Assembly (NCBI GenBank): GCA_021772775.1
Contig: JAJFLH010000027.1
Span: 87,153 to 151,152, forward strand
From: Mariprofundus sp.
GTDB taxonomy: Bacteria; Pseudomonadota; Zetaproteobacteria; Mariprofundales; Mariprofundaceae
DNA length: 64,000 nt
Direction: 5' to 3'
Position numbers and translations under genes: made by a program. Numbering within the stretch: position 1 is the stretch's first letter; every line of letters starts with the position of its first letter. Shown here one piece after another: positions 9,349-20,734 of the stretch. The notes under the pieces are model-generated. The model was given only the letters and a program-made list of their open reading frames with translations, was not told where the DNA came from and made no database searches.

Positions 9349-9461
9349 GACGGAACCATATTATGAACAGCTATTATTTACACTATTCATAAGAATCGCT
9401 ATGGTTCGCGCGCCTTTTGGCGATTGGTATTTAGAATCGCCCTGTTTTCGGGAGGATGGCA

Positions 9462-9833
9462 ATGGCCTTAACCAAGACACAATTAGCAGAGTTTGAAAAA
9501 CAGTTGATTGACTGGAAAGCAGAGCTCGAAGTCGGTCAGAGTGAAAATGTGCATGCAATGACTGAGCAGGATCAGACCGCATTTCCTGACCCAACTGATC
9601 AAGCCAGCATGGAAACGGACCGCAACTTTGATCTGCGTATCAAAGACCGTGAGCGTAAACTGATTAAGAAAATTAATCAGACGATTGAACGCTTGCAGGA
9701 TGGTGATTTCGGCGAATGTGATTCCTGCGGTGGCGACATTAGCATCAAACGTTTGCAGGCGCGTCCAGTCACAACACAGTGTATTGAATGTAAAACTGCC
9801 CAAGAGCAGGAAGAGCGCACTCGTCTCGACTAA
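9462..9833 (+). CDS. dksA: DksA/TraR-family zinc-finger transcription factor
   Basis: DksA binds the secondary channel of RNA polymerase and, with ppGpp, adjusts rRNA and amino-acid promoters. The 123-residue protein has an N-terminal coiled coil whose tip carries PDPTDQAS (DksA has the DPxDRA tip motif with two Asp), and a C-terminal Cys4 zinc finger: CDSCGG, then CIEC. The ATG at 9462 is preferred over one 6 bases earlier because GGGAGG then lies at the normal 6-7 base spacing. It is followed by a strong terminator and is probably monocistronic. Confidence 0.9.
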   Translation: MALTKTQLAEFEKQLIDWKAELEVGQSENVHAMTEQDQTAFPDPTDQASMETDRNFDLRIKDRERKLIKKINQTIERLQDGDFGECDSCGGDISIKRLQARPVTTQCIECKTAQEQEERTRLD

Positions 9834-9854
9834 ACTGCTTCATGGAATGATTAT

Positions 9855-9887
9855 AAAAGCCTGTGACTTATGTCGCAGGCTTTTTTT
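9855..9887 (+). terminator. Rho-independent terminator of dksA
   Basis: AAAGCCTG-T-GAC, loop TTAT, then GTC-G-CAGGCTTTTTTT: a GC-rich stem with a seven-base T run, 22 bases past the dksA stop. Confidence 0.9.
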
Positions 9888-10140
9888 ATGCTGTCGAAAC
9901 TGCCGACAGCGATTGGGTACAAAGCCGTGCTGATAAACTGATCGGATAGATGTTATAAGTCGTTAGGATCACAATATTTCTTCTCTCACGCCTATTTATT
10001 CCGATGAACTATGACCTGCCACACACTTTTCTCATTATAACCATCTATACTGTGATTTATGGATTTTGGGGTGAATTTCTCTGCCCAAACTGCTAGAAAG
10101 CTTTTGGCGTGGAGTATTCTTCATTGATGAGGGACGATGT

Positions 10141-12339
10141 ATGATAAAAAAAATCAATAAGATTTGTGTCTCAGCCGGAATATATTGGCTTGAAATACCT
10201 GCTGCGGATATTCGGATTCTGTGTGGATGCCCTGCCGATAGCGTCAAACATCTCATACATTCGGGATTAATTGTTTCAGAAGAAGATCACGGCGTAACGT
10301 TTGAAACTGGACCTAATGCAATACTGCTTTCCGATACCATGTTACAGCAGGGGAGTTTTGCCAATATGGCCGAATTCCCTGTTCTACAGATGCTTTATAA
10401 TCAGGGGATGTTGTTGCCGAATCATCCGAATAACAGTGGAGTAAAACCAGTATTGATCGGTGCAAAAGAGCAGATTCAGGCTCAAATGAAATATATTTAT
10501 CGTGGTAACTATGGTTTGGTCTCAACTGAAGAGCTGATGGACGCTGGCGTAAGCGCTAATGCCGCTGATGAAATGTTGCGTATGAAACTTGCCTTTGCAT
10601 TTGGTCAAATTCACGAAAGTGAAGATATTCTTGATACATGTATCATCGAAAAAAAACGTGTGGAGATTCGTGATGGGGTGGGTGTTAAGCGCATTTCTTT
10701 GAACGTATTTGAATTTGATTATGAAGATGAGTTAGTTACGATCAATCTCAATTTGAACTCAAATGAAAAGTACTCATCAACATTCTCGCTTGGCTTTCAC
10801 GATATTAAACAACAATATTTTTCAGTCATTCATTCCGGTGAGGGTGATGGATGGGATGTTCACCGGCCGTCGATGTCCTCAATTATTATGTTTCATGGCA
10901 AAATTTTTCTTATCGATGCGGGCCCAAACCTGCCAGAGGTGCTGACGGCTTTAGGTATTGGCATCAATGAAATTGAAGGTATTTTTCATACACACTCTCA
11001 TGATGACCACTTTGCAGGCCTGCCTACTCTGATTCGCACAGACCGGAAATTGAAATATTTTGCCACCAAGCTGGTTCGCACCTCGGTTACGAAAAAATTA
11101 TGTGCTCTTCTTGATATGGATGAGAGCCGGTTTTCTGATTATTTTGATGTGCAGGATCTGGATTTTGATCGCTGGAATGACGTTAATGGATTGGAAGTGA
11201 AGCCGATTTATTCACCACACCCGGTTGAAACGAATGTCTTTATATTCAGAGCCTTGTGGGAAGGAGGTTATCGTAGTTACGGGCATTTTGCGGATGTCTC
11301 TTCGTTCAAGGTGCTAGAGTCCATGCTGTGCAAAGAGGAGTCTAATGATGGCATTTCTCAGGCTTTTTATGATCGGGTACGAGATGATTACCTGTTGCCG
11401 GTTGATCTGAAAAAAATTGATATTGGTGGTGGTTTGATTCATGGCAATGCCGTTGATTTTAAACATGATAAATCGAAGAAAGTTATTCTTGCTCATACCG
11501 CGCTGACGTTAAGCGATGAGCAGAAAGAGATCGGTTCGAATGTACCTTTTGGCTCGGTGGATCAGCTGATTCCTACTCACCATAATTATGGTATGCAGCG
11601 GGCATATGAGTTTTTATCGGATGATTTTCCATCGGCTCCGAAACATCAGCTACGTGTTTTATTGAATAATGAAACGGTAACATTTTCACCGGGGACAATT
11701 ATGATCAAAGAGGGCGTGGTGAATGATCATCTCTATCTCGTCCTGTCCGGCTATGTTGAAATGATTGATTCAAAACATCATGCTAAGATAAAATTATATG
11801 CCGGTTCCTTATTGGGTGAATTATCGGCCTTACAACGCTGTCCTGCTTCTCACACCTATCGCACCGAGAGCTATGTACATGCACTCTGTATTTCGAGCCA
11901 GCTATATGCGGATTTTGTTCGATTGAATAATCTCTATGATGATATTGAACGGCTGGGTGAGAGTTGGCAGTTTTTGGAGAACCTGCCGTTGTTTGATGAG
12001 GCGATTTCCCATTTGACCCTGAATAAGATCGTTGATCAGATTGAACTGGATGTTTATCCGGCTAATCACGTCTTTGGTATGGAGGATAAGCAGCTCTATC
12101 TGGTTAAAAAGGGCAGGGTTGATGTGATTGGTGATCGCAGCCTTGAAACAATTGAAGCCGGCGACTTTTTTGGTGAAGTCGCTATATTTTTCAATGATAT
12201 TCGATATCCGCTTATCCAGACATCAGAAGCCTCAGAAATTTATCGTATTCCGATTGATATTATCAGGAATATTCCAATATTGAACTGGAAGCTGTTTGAG
12301 CGCCACGAGAAACGCGAAAAGCTCTATTCTCGTGGCTAA
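10141..12339 (+). CDS. Metallo-beta-lactamase-fold protein with tandem cyclic-nucleotide-binding domains
   Basis: A 732-residue cytoplasmic protein, no signal peptide. Residues 1-210 form an unrecognised N-terminal region. Residues 225-500 carry a metallo-beta-lactamase fold: LIDAGP, metal-binding HTHSHDDHFAG (283-293), a later GHFADV and an ILAHTAL/PTHHNYG region supplying further ligands. Residues about 525-625 (FSPGTIMIKEGVVNDHLYLV, GSLLGELSAL) and 640-725 (LYLVKKGRVDVIGD, GDFFGEVAIF) are two cNMP-binding barrels; both have FGE/LGE motifs but the Arg that binds cyclic phosphate is not obvious (first has RCPASHTY). It may be a hydrolase switched by cAMP or c-di-GMP. The GAGGGA ribosome site supports the start. 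An adenylate cyclase and CpdA lie 40 kb away. Substrate unknown. Confidence 0.8.
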   Translation: MIKKINKICVSAGIYWLEIPAADIRILCGCPADSVKHLIHSGLIVSEEDHGVTFETGPNAILLSDTMLQQGSFANMAEFPVLQMLYNQGMLLPNHPNNSGVKPVLIGAKEQIQAQMKYIYRGNYGLVSTEELMDAGVSANAADEMLRMKLAFAFGQIHESEDILDTCIIEKKRVEIRDGVGVKRISLNVFEFDYEDELVTINLNLNSNEKYSSTFSLGFHDIKQQYFSVIHSGEGDGWDVHRPSMSSIIMFHGKIFLIDAGPNLPEVLTALGIGINEIEGIFHTHSHDDHFAGLPTLIRTDRKLKYFATKLVRTSVTKKLCALLDMDESRFSDYFDVQDLDFDRWNDVNGLEVKPIYSPHPVETNVFIFRALWEGGYRSYGHFADVSSFKVLESMLCKEESNDGISQAFYDRVRDDYLLPVDLKKIDIGGGLIHGNAVDFKHDKSKKVILAHTALTLSDEQKEIGSNVPFGSVDQLIPTHHNYGMQRAYEFLSDDFPSAPKHQLRVLLNNETVTFSPGTIMIKEGVVNDHLYLVLSGYVEMIDSKHHAKIKLYAGSLLGELSALQRCPASHTYRTESYVHALCISSQLYADFVRLNNLYDDIERLGESWQFLENLPLFDEAISHLTLNKIVDQIELDVYPANHVFGMEDKQLYLVKKGRVDVIGDRSLETIEAGDFFGEVAIFFNDIRYPLIQTSEASEIYRIPIDIIRNIPILNWKLFERHEKREKLYSRG

Positions 12340-12460
12340 AAGCTAGCCTTTATAATTTTTGTGACTGTTCAGGCAGCTTCTGATTTTCTCAAGATCAAGG
12401 AAAAGCATGGATTTTAGGCTTGTAAATGAGTGCTTTTGACGCAGAGGTTGAGGTAGTCAG

Positions 12461-13180
12461 CTATTCTGACTCGGCATTGTGATAAACTTTTTGAACATCA
12501 TCACAGTCTTCTAAGGCTGCGACAAGCTCTTCGAATACTGTTGCGTCATCACCACTAATATTGGCCAATGTTTGTGGTTCATAAGAGATATCGTCAACTT
12601 CGAATGCAATCTCGGGCATGGCCTCTGCTAAGGCGGTTTTAGCCTTGAAGAACTCAGTGTGAGGAGCAAGTACGGTGATCATGCCGTCTTCAGATTCAAT
12701 GTCTGTAACATCCACATCGGCCATCATCAGGGCTTCCAGAAGCTCATCTTCGTTATCACCTTTGAAGACAAAAACAGCCTGATGATCAAACATATGGGCG
12801 ACCGTACCTGGCCCGCCTAATTTGCCACCATTTTTATTAAAGCACTTGCGCACATCATTGTAGGTACGGTTATTGTTATCAGTCAGGCAATCGACGATAA
12901 TCATGCAGCCTGCCGGGCCAAAACCTTCATAACGTGCGCTGGCAAAATCTTCACCACCACCACCTGCAGCTTTATCGATAGCGTTTTTAATCACATGCGC
13001 TGGTACCTGATCTTTCTTGGCGTTGTCAATCAATCGACGTAGCGACAGATTGCCATTGGGGTCGATGCCGCCACTTTTCGCAACCACATAGATCTCACGG
13101 CCATATTTAGAATAGACCTTGGTTTTAGCGCCTGCAGTTTTCGCCATAGACTCTTTTTTGTTTTGATATGCTCTGCCCAT
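12461..13180 (-). CDS. YebC/PmpR-family protein (YeeN type)
   Basis: YebC-family proteins were annotated as DNA-binding regulators and, more recently, as translation factors that help ribosomes through proline stretches. The 239-residue sequence starts [14 protein letters not shown] and has the conserved cores [62 protein letters not shown] and [10 protein letters not shown], ending [13 protein letters not shown] as in E. coli YeeN ([13 protein letters not shown]). It follows purB by 24 bases on the same strand and may share its transcript. The usual ruvC neighbour is absent, in line with a YeeN-type paralogue; whether the cell also has a classic YebC cannot be seen here. Confidence 0.93.
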   Translation of the reverse strand: MGRAYQNKKESMAKTAGAKTKVYSKYGREIYVVAKSGGIDPNGNLSLRRLIDNAKKDQVPAHVIKNAIDKAAGGGGEDFASARYEGFGPAGCMIIVDCLTDNNNRTYNDVRKCFNKNGGKLGGPGTVAHMFDHQAVFVFKGDNEDELLEALMMADVDVTDIESEDGMITVLAPHTEFFKAKTALAEAMPEIAFEVDDISYEPQTLANISGDDATVFEELVAALEDCDDVQKVYHNAESE

Positions 13181-13204
13181 AATATCTACTCGTTGAATTC
13201 TATT

Positions 13205-14689
<1,485 letters not shown>

Positions 14690-14714
14690 TCATGTGGAGT
14701 CGAGTTTGTTATAG

Positions 14715-17390
14715 TTATGTTTGCATGAACTCTTCGATGCAAAGGGCGAGAGTATCAAGCTGGAAAGGTTTAGTGATCACCCTGCAATGCTCTATCTGAT
14801 TGTTCATGTCGAGCACATTTCCTTTATCGTAACCGGTGACCAGAATAGCTGGTATTGTTTTATCCAGTTTACGAATTGCTTTCAGTAAATTAGCCCCACC
14901 CATGTGTGGCATGATGACATCGGTGATGATCAGCATGATTTCATCGCGATGAAGATTGAACAGTGCCAATGCCTGTTCACCATCTTCAGCTTCAAATATT
15001 TGATACCCCATGCAGCTCAATACTTCACCCGTTGTTTGTCGAACATCGTCGTCATCGTCAACGAGCAGTATGCCACCACTGTGTTTGGCGCTGGTGAATG
15101 CTGGAGTTTCTGCCATTAACTCCACATCACTGCCATTGAGAGGTAGATAAACATGGAAGCTTGTAGCTTTACCCACGTCACTTTCAACTTCCACGGTGCC
15201 GCCATGTGTTTGAACAGCACCGTAAAGCATGGCTAGTCCCAAACCTGTGCCTTTACCTACTTCCTTCGTGGTGAAAAAGGGTTCGAAAATCTTATCAAAC
15301 TTTTCGCTATGGATGCCATGGCCATTATCGATGACGCTGATGCAAGCAAAGCGGTTGATCGTCAGCTCCGGATGTTTTTGTCTGAATGCGCTGTCCGCAT
15401 CGAAAGCAGTGAGATTGCAGCGGATGCTTGGTTGTGGAGTACCTGCAACCGCATCAACGGCATTATTGAGTAGGTTCATGAGTACCTGCTGCAGTTGAGT
15501 CGCATCACCTTTAATATACAGCTCTTCCTGGCAGATCGTTGTCTGATGATCGATGTTTTCAGGGATCGCAGCTTTAGCGAGTTTGTAACCCTCTTTCATA
15601 AATGCGTTGAGAGAAAAAACAGACATGGCGACGATGTCTTTGCGGGCGAAGGTGAGCAGTTGTTGCACCATGTCAGCAGCGCGTATGCCCAGTTGCTCGA
15701 TATTAACCAAGCGATCACTGGCTATCGGGTGATCTTGCAGCTGCATTTTAGCAAGATAAATATTGCCCTGAATGGCTGCCAGCATATTGTTAAAATCATG
15801 CGCAATGCCTCCGACTAATGTACCAATGGCTTCCATCTTTTGTGCCTGGCGCAGCTGCTCTTCGAACTGTTTGCGTTCGCTGATATCGCGGATAACGCTA
15901 AAAAATACTTTTTCTCCATTCAGTTCGAGGATGCGTGCGTTGATCTCTACTGGCATGATCGAGCCGTCTTTGCGGTAGTGTGCAGTTTCAAACGTGGCCA
16001 TGCCCTGCAGATGGATTTGGGCGATTCGCTCAGGGACTTTGGCCGCAAATTCGGGAGGGTCGAGTTCGGTAAGCTTCATGAGCATCATCTCTTCTTTGGT
16101 GTAACCTAGGCGCTCATGAGCTGTTCTGTTGATGTCGATGAAACGACCTTGCATGTTGAGGATGAAAATACCGTCGGTGGAGGATTCGAACAGAGTTTGA
16201 AAACGTGCCCTACTTGCCTCCAATAAAGCCTGCTGCTGCTTGCGTTCACTGATATCGCGCCAGACGCAATAGAGCTGTTTTTTTGCATCAATTTCAATCT
16301 GCGCCAGTGTCACTTCAACAGGAAAGCATTCACCACTTTTTCTTTGGTGTTCCCATTCGAAACGATGTGAGCCGCTCTTGTGGGCTGCAGCGATCATGGC
16401 ATTGGCTTTCTCAAATGAACCACGGCCATCTGGTTGGATTTCAGGGGAGAGTTTTGATGGATGGGTTGCTTGCAGTTCTTTTATACTGTCATAGCCCAGT
16501 ATATCGGCGGCGGCCTGATTACAGAGCATGAACAGGTTCTCTTCATTGATGATCCAGCAGGGGTCAGGGGACTTTTCGAATAGATCTCTAAAGCGTAATT
16601 CGCTTTCATGCAGTGCTGACTCGATCTGTTTTTGAGAGGAAATATCTCTGATTGTACCCTCTACGCCGGATACATTTCCTTCTTTGTCGAACAGATAATG
16701 TGCATTGGTGGAGATCCATATCACCTTGCCATCGAATCGTCTGATTTCAGTATCATAATTGTTAACGACGCCATCGCCGCGTTGAAGTGCGACTGAAAAC
16801 TTTTCGCGTCCCCGTTCATCAATATAATACTGGGTAATCTGTTTGCCCAATAGATCCTCGGTTTTGCAGCCCATGAGTGTTGCGGCGGAAGGCGATACCA
16901 TGGTGATATTACCATCGCTATCGGTGCTGTAATAGATATCTTGCAGGGTATTGAAAATGCTTCGGAACTGTTTTTCGGAGCGCTCCAGTGCGGCTTGGGT
17001 CTGCTTCTGAACTGTAGTGTCTTCGTAAATACCAAGGATGCCAATGACCTGATGCGATTCATCATAGAGCGGCACTTTGGAGGTGCGTAGCCATATTGTT
17101 TTACCTTCGGGGGTGTTCTGTGGTTCTTCAAAGTTGAGTATTGGCTCGCCTGAATCTATAACCTTCTGATCATCAGCACGGTAGAGCTCGGCTTGATCTG
17201 CCCACCCCATGTCGAAATCGCTTTTACCGATCAATTCATCGGGATGAGAGAAGCCTGCATCTTTTGCGAACAGGATATTGCAACCCAGATAGCGGCAGTC
17301 ACGGTCTTTCCAGAAGATGCGGATCGGCACACCCTCTAATATGTCCTGTAGCAGGTTATGAGAAGCGAGTTGGTTGATGATCTCTTTCAC
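14715..17390 (-). CDS. Multi-PAS hybrid histidine kinase with receiver domain
   Basis: An 891-residue cytoplasmic sensor with no membrane segment. Four PAS domains run in series (about residues 10-130, 137-255, 260-385 and 388-510; each ends in the DIS/DTT-type PAC tail such as VIRDISERKQ). Then comes HisKA with His 531 in GGIAHDFNN, HATPase with N box VLMNLLNNAVDAV, DNGHGI and GKGTGLGLA, and a receiver domain with VDDDDD and phospho-Asp 824 in IITDVIMP. The last part aligns clearly with the kinase at the window's left end, so the two are paralogues. Strings of PAS domains usually sense small molecules, redox or light; nothing here tells which. The ribosome site GAGGAGG precedes the ATG. Confidence 0.95.
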   Translation of the reverse strand: MKEIINQLASHNLLQDILEGVPIRIFWKDRDCRYLGCNILFAKDAGFSHPDELIGKSDFDMGWADQAELYRADDQKVIDSGEPILNFEEPQNTPEGKTIWLRTSKVPLYDESHQVIGILGIYEDTTVQKQTQAALERSEKQFRSIFNTLQDIYYSTDSDGNITMVSPSAATLMGCKTEDLLGKQITQYYIDERGREKFSVALQRGDGVVNNYDTEIRRFDGKVIWISTNAHYLFDKEGNVSGVEGTIRDISSQKQIESALHESELRFRDLFEKSPDPCWIINEENLFMLCNQAAADILGYDSIKELQATHPSKLSPEIQPDGRGSFEKANAMIAAAHKSGSHRFEWEHQRKSGECFPVEVTLAQIEIDAKKQLYCVWRDISERKQQQALLEASRARFQTLFESSTDGIFILNMQGRFIDINRTAHERLGYTKEEMMLMKLTELDPPEFAAKVPERIAQIHLQGMATFETAHYRKDGSIMPVEINARILELNGEKVFFSVIRDISERKQFEEQLRQAQKMEAIGTLVGGIAHDFNNMLAAIQGNIYLAKMQLQDHPIASDRLVNIEQLGIRAADMVQQLLTFARKDIVAMSVFSLNAFMKEGYKLAKAAIPENIDHQTTICQEELYIKGDATQLQQVLMNLLNNAVDAVAGTPQPSIRCNLTAFDADSAFRQKHPELTINRFACISVIDNGHGIHSEKFDKIFEPFFTTKEVGKGTGLGLAMLYGAVQTHGGTVEVESDVGKATSFHVYLPLNGSDVELMAETPAFTSAKHSGGILLVDDDDDVRQTTGEVLSCMGYQIFEAEDGEQALALFNLHRDEIMLIITDVIMPHMGGANLLKAIRKLDKTIPAILVTGYDKGNVLDMNNQIEHCRVITKPFQLDTLALCIEEFMQT

Positions 17391-17743
17391 ATTTCCTCCT
17401 CATGAATGGCGAGTCTGATTTCAGCATCCTGCTGAAGATGAATAAATCCATTTCGATCTATCTTCAGCTTACCAAGTTTCATGCCAAAAATCCATTTCGA
17501 TGTAGAAGTATTAAAGCGAATGCGGGGAGGGTGATAAGCATCAACTTGAACGTTTTTGCGGCAGTATAACGGCCAGAAGGGTGAGCCGTTGGCTGTGAAT
17601 AACGGACGATATTTGGGTGATGAACTAGCTCAAGGGGGGAGCGATGGGGAAGCTTATATTTGTCCCTGAAATGTTACTTTGTATTACTAAGTTCGAGTAC
17701 TGGATATGTTTGAGTGAATGCCGGCGAAACCAGGTTGAGCACC
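17391..17743. other. Intergenic region between the PAS kinase and cbbR
   Basis: About 350 bases without a confident gene. On the minus strand a stop-free stretch of about 80 codons (roughly 17630 down to 17390) ends in a TGA that overlaps the kinase ribosome site, with a single internal ATG giving only about 30 residues (MKLGKLKIDRNGF...); it has no normal start for its full length. The 12-mer ATCCATTTCGAT occurs twice, about 40 bases apart. I see no terminator or recognisable operator. Confidence 0.4.
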
Positions 17744-18730
17744 TTATTTAATCGCAGGATTGATTGGAATTACCTTTAGCTTCCTTGCCGTTTCGGAGCC
17801 CTTCAGAAGAACCTCTTCACCTTCGGAATGGATCTCGTCAAGAAAGTTTCGGGCGATGATCGGTAGTTTTCTACTGCTGCTATGAATCGCGTACCAGCTT
17901 CGCACCACAGGAAAACCACTGACAGTAAGCGAGGCGATTTTATCGTTCTCCATCTCCAATCGCATATTATGTTCAGATAACAGGGAGATCCCCAGACCAG
18001 CCATGACACACTGTTTGATCGCCTCACTGCTACCCAGCTCCATATAGGGGTCGATTTGAATTCCTTGCTCAGCAAACATATTTTCCAGAATCTGCCGGGT
18101 ACCCGACCCCTTCTCCCTGACCAGAAAACGTTCACGTTGAAGCTGCGCTATCGGAATCTCACGAAATTGGGTAAGTGGATGATCAGGATGTGCAGCTATG
18201 ACCAGTTTGTTGTTGATGAATTGATGGATTTTAACATCCAGATGCTTGGGAACCTGCCCCATGATAAACAGATCATCTTCGTTGGATTTCAGCCTGTCCA
18301 GAATATTTGCTCGATTGGTTATGGTTAAATGTGGGGTAACAAGCGGATGCTGCTGTACGAAGCGGGATATCATTTGAGGAATAAAATATTTGGCCGTTGT
18401 AACCACCGAAATTCTAAGCTCCCCTTTTAATTCCTGATCTCGCTCACTGGCTGAGTCCGACAGTTCAAGTAATCGATTGAGCACATCTAAGGCGGCCTGA
18501 TGAACCTCCCGACCAATAGCTGTGAGTCGGATTTTCCGCCCATGCTGCTCGATCAGTGTATGACCGATGGCTGTGCTTAATTTTTTGACCTGAACAGAGA
18601 TAGTAGGTTGGCTTAAATGCAGTGCTTCCGCAGCTTTCGTGACGCCACCAAAACGAACAACAGCCTCGAAAATCTGTAGCTGCCGTAAAGACATATTTCT
18701 AATAAGTCTATTGATTGATGAGTGAGGCAT
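17744..18730 (-). CDS. cbbR: LysR-type regulator of the RuBisCO operon
   Basis: CbbR activates Calvin-cycle genes, typically in response to metabolites such as ribulose bisphosphate or NADPH. The 328-residue protein has an N-terminal winged helix-turn-helix (LRQLQIFEAVVRFGGVTKAA, then LHLSQPTISVQVKKLS) and a two-lobed periplasmic-binding-like effector domain (LRISVVTTAKYFIPQM..., FLVREKGSGTRQILE...). The position, divergent from cbbL with 121 bases between them, is the standard arrangement and supports the name. A second possible start is the ATG 12 codons in (MSLRQLQIF), which is closer to the usual LysR length; neither has a good ribosome site. Confidence 0.92.
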   Translation of the reverse strand: MPHSSINRLIRNMSLRQLQIFEAVVRFGGVTKAAEALHLSQPTISVQVKKLSTAIGHTLIEQHGRKIRLTAIGREVHQAALDVLNRLLELSDSASERDQELKGELRISVVTTAKYFIPQMISRFVQQHPLVTPHLTITNRANILDRLKSNEDDLFIMGQVPKHLDVKIHQFINNKLVIAAHPDHPLTQFREIPIAQLQRERFLVREKGSGTRQILENMFAEQGIQIDPYMELGSSEAIKQCVMAGLGISLLSEHNMRLEMENDKIASLTVSGFPVVRSWYAIHSSSRKLPIIARNFLDEIHSEGEEVLLKGSETARKLKVIPINPAIK

Positions 18731-18739
18731 AGCTAATAG

Positions 18740-18756
18740 TCTATGTATAAAATAGA
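18740..18756. promoter_or_regulatory. Candidate CbbR operator
   Basis: TCTAT-GTATAAA-ATAGA is a perfect 5-bp inverted repeat containing the LysR-type T-N11-A pattern (TAT-N7-ATA). It lies just upstream of the cbbR start and about 95 bases before cbbL, where a shared activator/autorepressor site is expected. No clear -35/-10 pair could be picked for either gene. Confidence 0.5.
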
Positions 18757-18851
18757 AATTATCAATTTCAAATTTGTTGCATCAGTTCCCATTGTTGCAC
18801 TCCAGCGGTGACAAGTACTGCTTGAAATAACAGTTAAAAAGGAGAACAGAT

Positions 18852-20270
18852 ATGGGTAAAGGCTATGACGCGGGGGTAAAAGAGTACCGCGAAACCTACT
18901 GGATGCCGAATTATACGCCGAAAGATACGGACATTCTGGCCTGTTTCAAGGTGACACCACAGGACGGCGTACCTCGTGAAGAGGTTGCGGCAGCTGTGGC
19001 TGCAGAATCATCCACTGGTACGTGGACTACGGTTTGGACTGACTTGCTGACGGATCTGGATTATTACAAAGGGCGCGCGTACGCTATTGAAGATGTGCCC
19101 GGAGATGATACATGTTTCTATGCATTTATTGCCTATCCGATTGACTTGTTTGAAGAGGGTTCAGTTGTAAACGTACTGACTTCGCTGGTGGGTAATGTGT
19201 TTGGATTCAAGGCGCTACGTGCATTACGATTGGAAGATATCCGTTTTCCTCTGGCATATGTCATGACCTGTAATGGTCCACCACAGGGTATTCAGCAAGA
19301 GCGTGATATTCTGAATAAATATGGCCGTCCATTGCTTGGTTGCACGATTAAACCAAAACTGGGCCTTTCTGCGAAAAACTATGGTCGCGCCTGTTATGAA
19401 GGTCTGCGTGGCGGTCTTGATTTCACCAAAGATGATGAAAATGTGAACTCACAACCATTTATGCGCTGGAGAGCCCGTTTTGATTTTGTTCAGGAAGCAA
19501 TTGTGAAAGCAGAGGCTGAAACCGGGGAACGTAAAGGTCACTACCTGAATGTGACTGCACCAACGTTTGATGAGATGATGAAACGTGCTGAATATGCCAA
19601 AGAGATTGGCACACCCATTATTATGCATGATTACCTAACAGGTGGTTTGACTGCAAATACTGGCTTGGCTCAATGGTGTCAGGATAATGGCATGTTGCTG
19701 CATATCCATCGCGCCATGCATGCCGTGCTTGATCGCAATCCGCATCACGGTATCCACTTCCGCGTATTAACTAAAGTGCTGCGTCTCTCCGGTGGTGATC
19801 ACCTGCATTCAGGTACCGTGGTTGGTAAGCTCGAAGGTGACCGCGATGCGACGCTGGGCTGGATCGACATCATGCGTGACTCCTATATTAAGGAAGACCG
19901 TTCGCGTGGTATTTTCTTTGACCAGGATTGGGGTGCTATGCCAGGTGTGATGCCTGTCGCATCCGGCGGTATTCATGTTTGGCACATGCCAGCATTGGTA
20001 AACATCTTTGGTGACGACTCTTGTCTGCAATTTGGTGGTGGAACATTGGGCCATCCATGGGGTAACGCCGCCGGAGCTGCTGCAAACCGTGTTGCGGTTG
20101 AAGCTTGTGTTGAAGCACGTAATCAAGGTCGTGAGCTTGAAAAAGAGGGCAAGGATATTCTTACCTCTGCAGCAACGAATAGCCCGGAACTTAAGATCGC
20201 TATGGAGACATGGAAAGAGATTAAGTTCGAATTCGACACTGTTGATAAAATCGACGTTGCACATAAATAA
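18852..20270 (+). CDS. cbbL: RuBisCO large subunit, form IA
   Basis: Catalyses carboxylation (and oxygenation) of ribulose-1,5-bisphosphate, the CO2-fixing step of the Calvin cycle; forms L8S8 with CbbS. The 472 residues contain [11 protein letters not shown] with the catalytic Lys, [19 protein letters not shown] with the Lys that is carbamylated (residue 193) and the Mg2+-binding [12 protein letters not shown], the loop-6 [10 protein letters not shown], and the phosphate site [12 protein letters not shown]. The N-terminus and length are those of proteobacterial (green-type) form IA. A good ribosome site, AAAAAGGAG, precedes the ATG. No carboxysome (csoS) genes are near and cbbQ/cbbO follow, so a cytosolic 'IAq'-type enzyme is likely. 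Confidence 0.98.
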   Translation: MGKGYDAGVKEYRETYWMPNYTPKDTDILACFKVTPQDGVPREEVAAAVAAESSTGTWTTVWTDLLTDLDYYKGRAYAIEDVPGDDTCFYAFIAYPIDLFEEGSVVNVLTSLVGNVFGFKALRALRLEDIRFPLAYVMTCNGPPQGIQQERDILNKYGRPLLGCTIKPKLGLSAKNYGRACYEGLRGGLDFTKDDENVNSQPFMRWRARFDFVQEAIVKAEAETGERKGHYLNVTAPTFDEMMKRAEYAKEIGTPIIMHDYLTGGLTANTGLAQWCQDNGMLLHIHRAMHAVLDRNPHHGIHFRVLTKVLRLSGGDHLHSGTVVGKLEGDRDATLGWIDIMRDSYIKEDRSRGIFFDQDWGAMPGVMPVASGGIHVWHMPALVNIFGDDSCLQFGGGTLGHPWGNAAGAAANRVAVEACVEARNQGRELEKEGKDILTSAATNSPELKIAMETWKEIKFEFDTVDKIDVAHK

Positions 20271-20279
20271 AAACATTAA

Positions 20280-20321
20280 AACCCTGATAGCTGTTTAAGA
20301 GATGATCCAGCTATCAGGGTT
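20280..20321 (+). promoter_or_regulatory. Perfect 14-bp hairpin between cbbL and cbbS
   Basis: AACCCTGATAGCTG (20280-20293) and CAGCTATCAGGGTT (20308-20321) are exact reverse complements with a 14-base loop. No T run follows, so it is not a full terminator. Such intercistronic hairpins often protect the 3' end of an upstream message or set the ratio of two gene products; here it could favour cbbL mRNA stability or adjust the L:S ratio. Confidence 0.75.
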
Positions 20322-20346
20322 ACTACATAATCTTAGGAGAATATAA

Positions 20347-20706
20347 ATGAGTGAAATGCAAGATTACAACTCAAGTTTGGGTGATGCAGCTCAAAGCCGG
20401 AAATATGAAACTTTTTCTTACTTACCTGCTTTAAGCGCAGAATCAACACGTGCGCAGATTCAATATATTGTTGATAAGGGTTGGAACCCATCTATTGAGC
20501 ACACGGAACCTGAGCATGCCATAAGCAACTACTGGTATATGTGGAAGCTACCGCTGTTTGGTGAAACAGACGTTGATGCGATTCTGGCAGAACTTGAAGC
20601 CTGTCATAAAGCCCATCCGGAAAATCATGTTCGTCTATTGGGATTGGATAACTTCGCACAGTGCGCGGGGACATCGATGGTGATTTATCGCGGTAAATCT
20701 GTCTAA
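20347..20706 (+). CDS. cbbS: RuBisCO small subunit
   Basis: Small subunit of form I RuBisCO, needed for assembly and full activity. At 119 residues it has the typical core: [53 protein letters not shown] and [28 protein letters not shown] lies 8 bases before the ATG. Followed after 28 bases by a terminator, so cbbL-cbbS form the highly expressed part of the cluster. Confidence 0.98.
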   Translation: MSEMQDYNSSLGDAAQSRKYETFSYLPALSAESTRAQIQYIVDKGWNPSIEHTEPEHAISNYWYMWKLPLFGETDVDAILAELEACHKAHPENHVRLLGLDNFAQCAGTSMVIYRGKSV

Positions 20707-20734
20707 AATCTAAATCGATTTACGCTGAACGACG

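Noticed and set aside
10057..10125. Short frame (about 22 codons, MDFGVNFSAQ...) before the metallo-beta-lactamase/cNMP gene
   Set aside because: Too short, no ribosome site and no run of regulatory codons, so a leader peptide cannot be supported.
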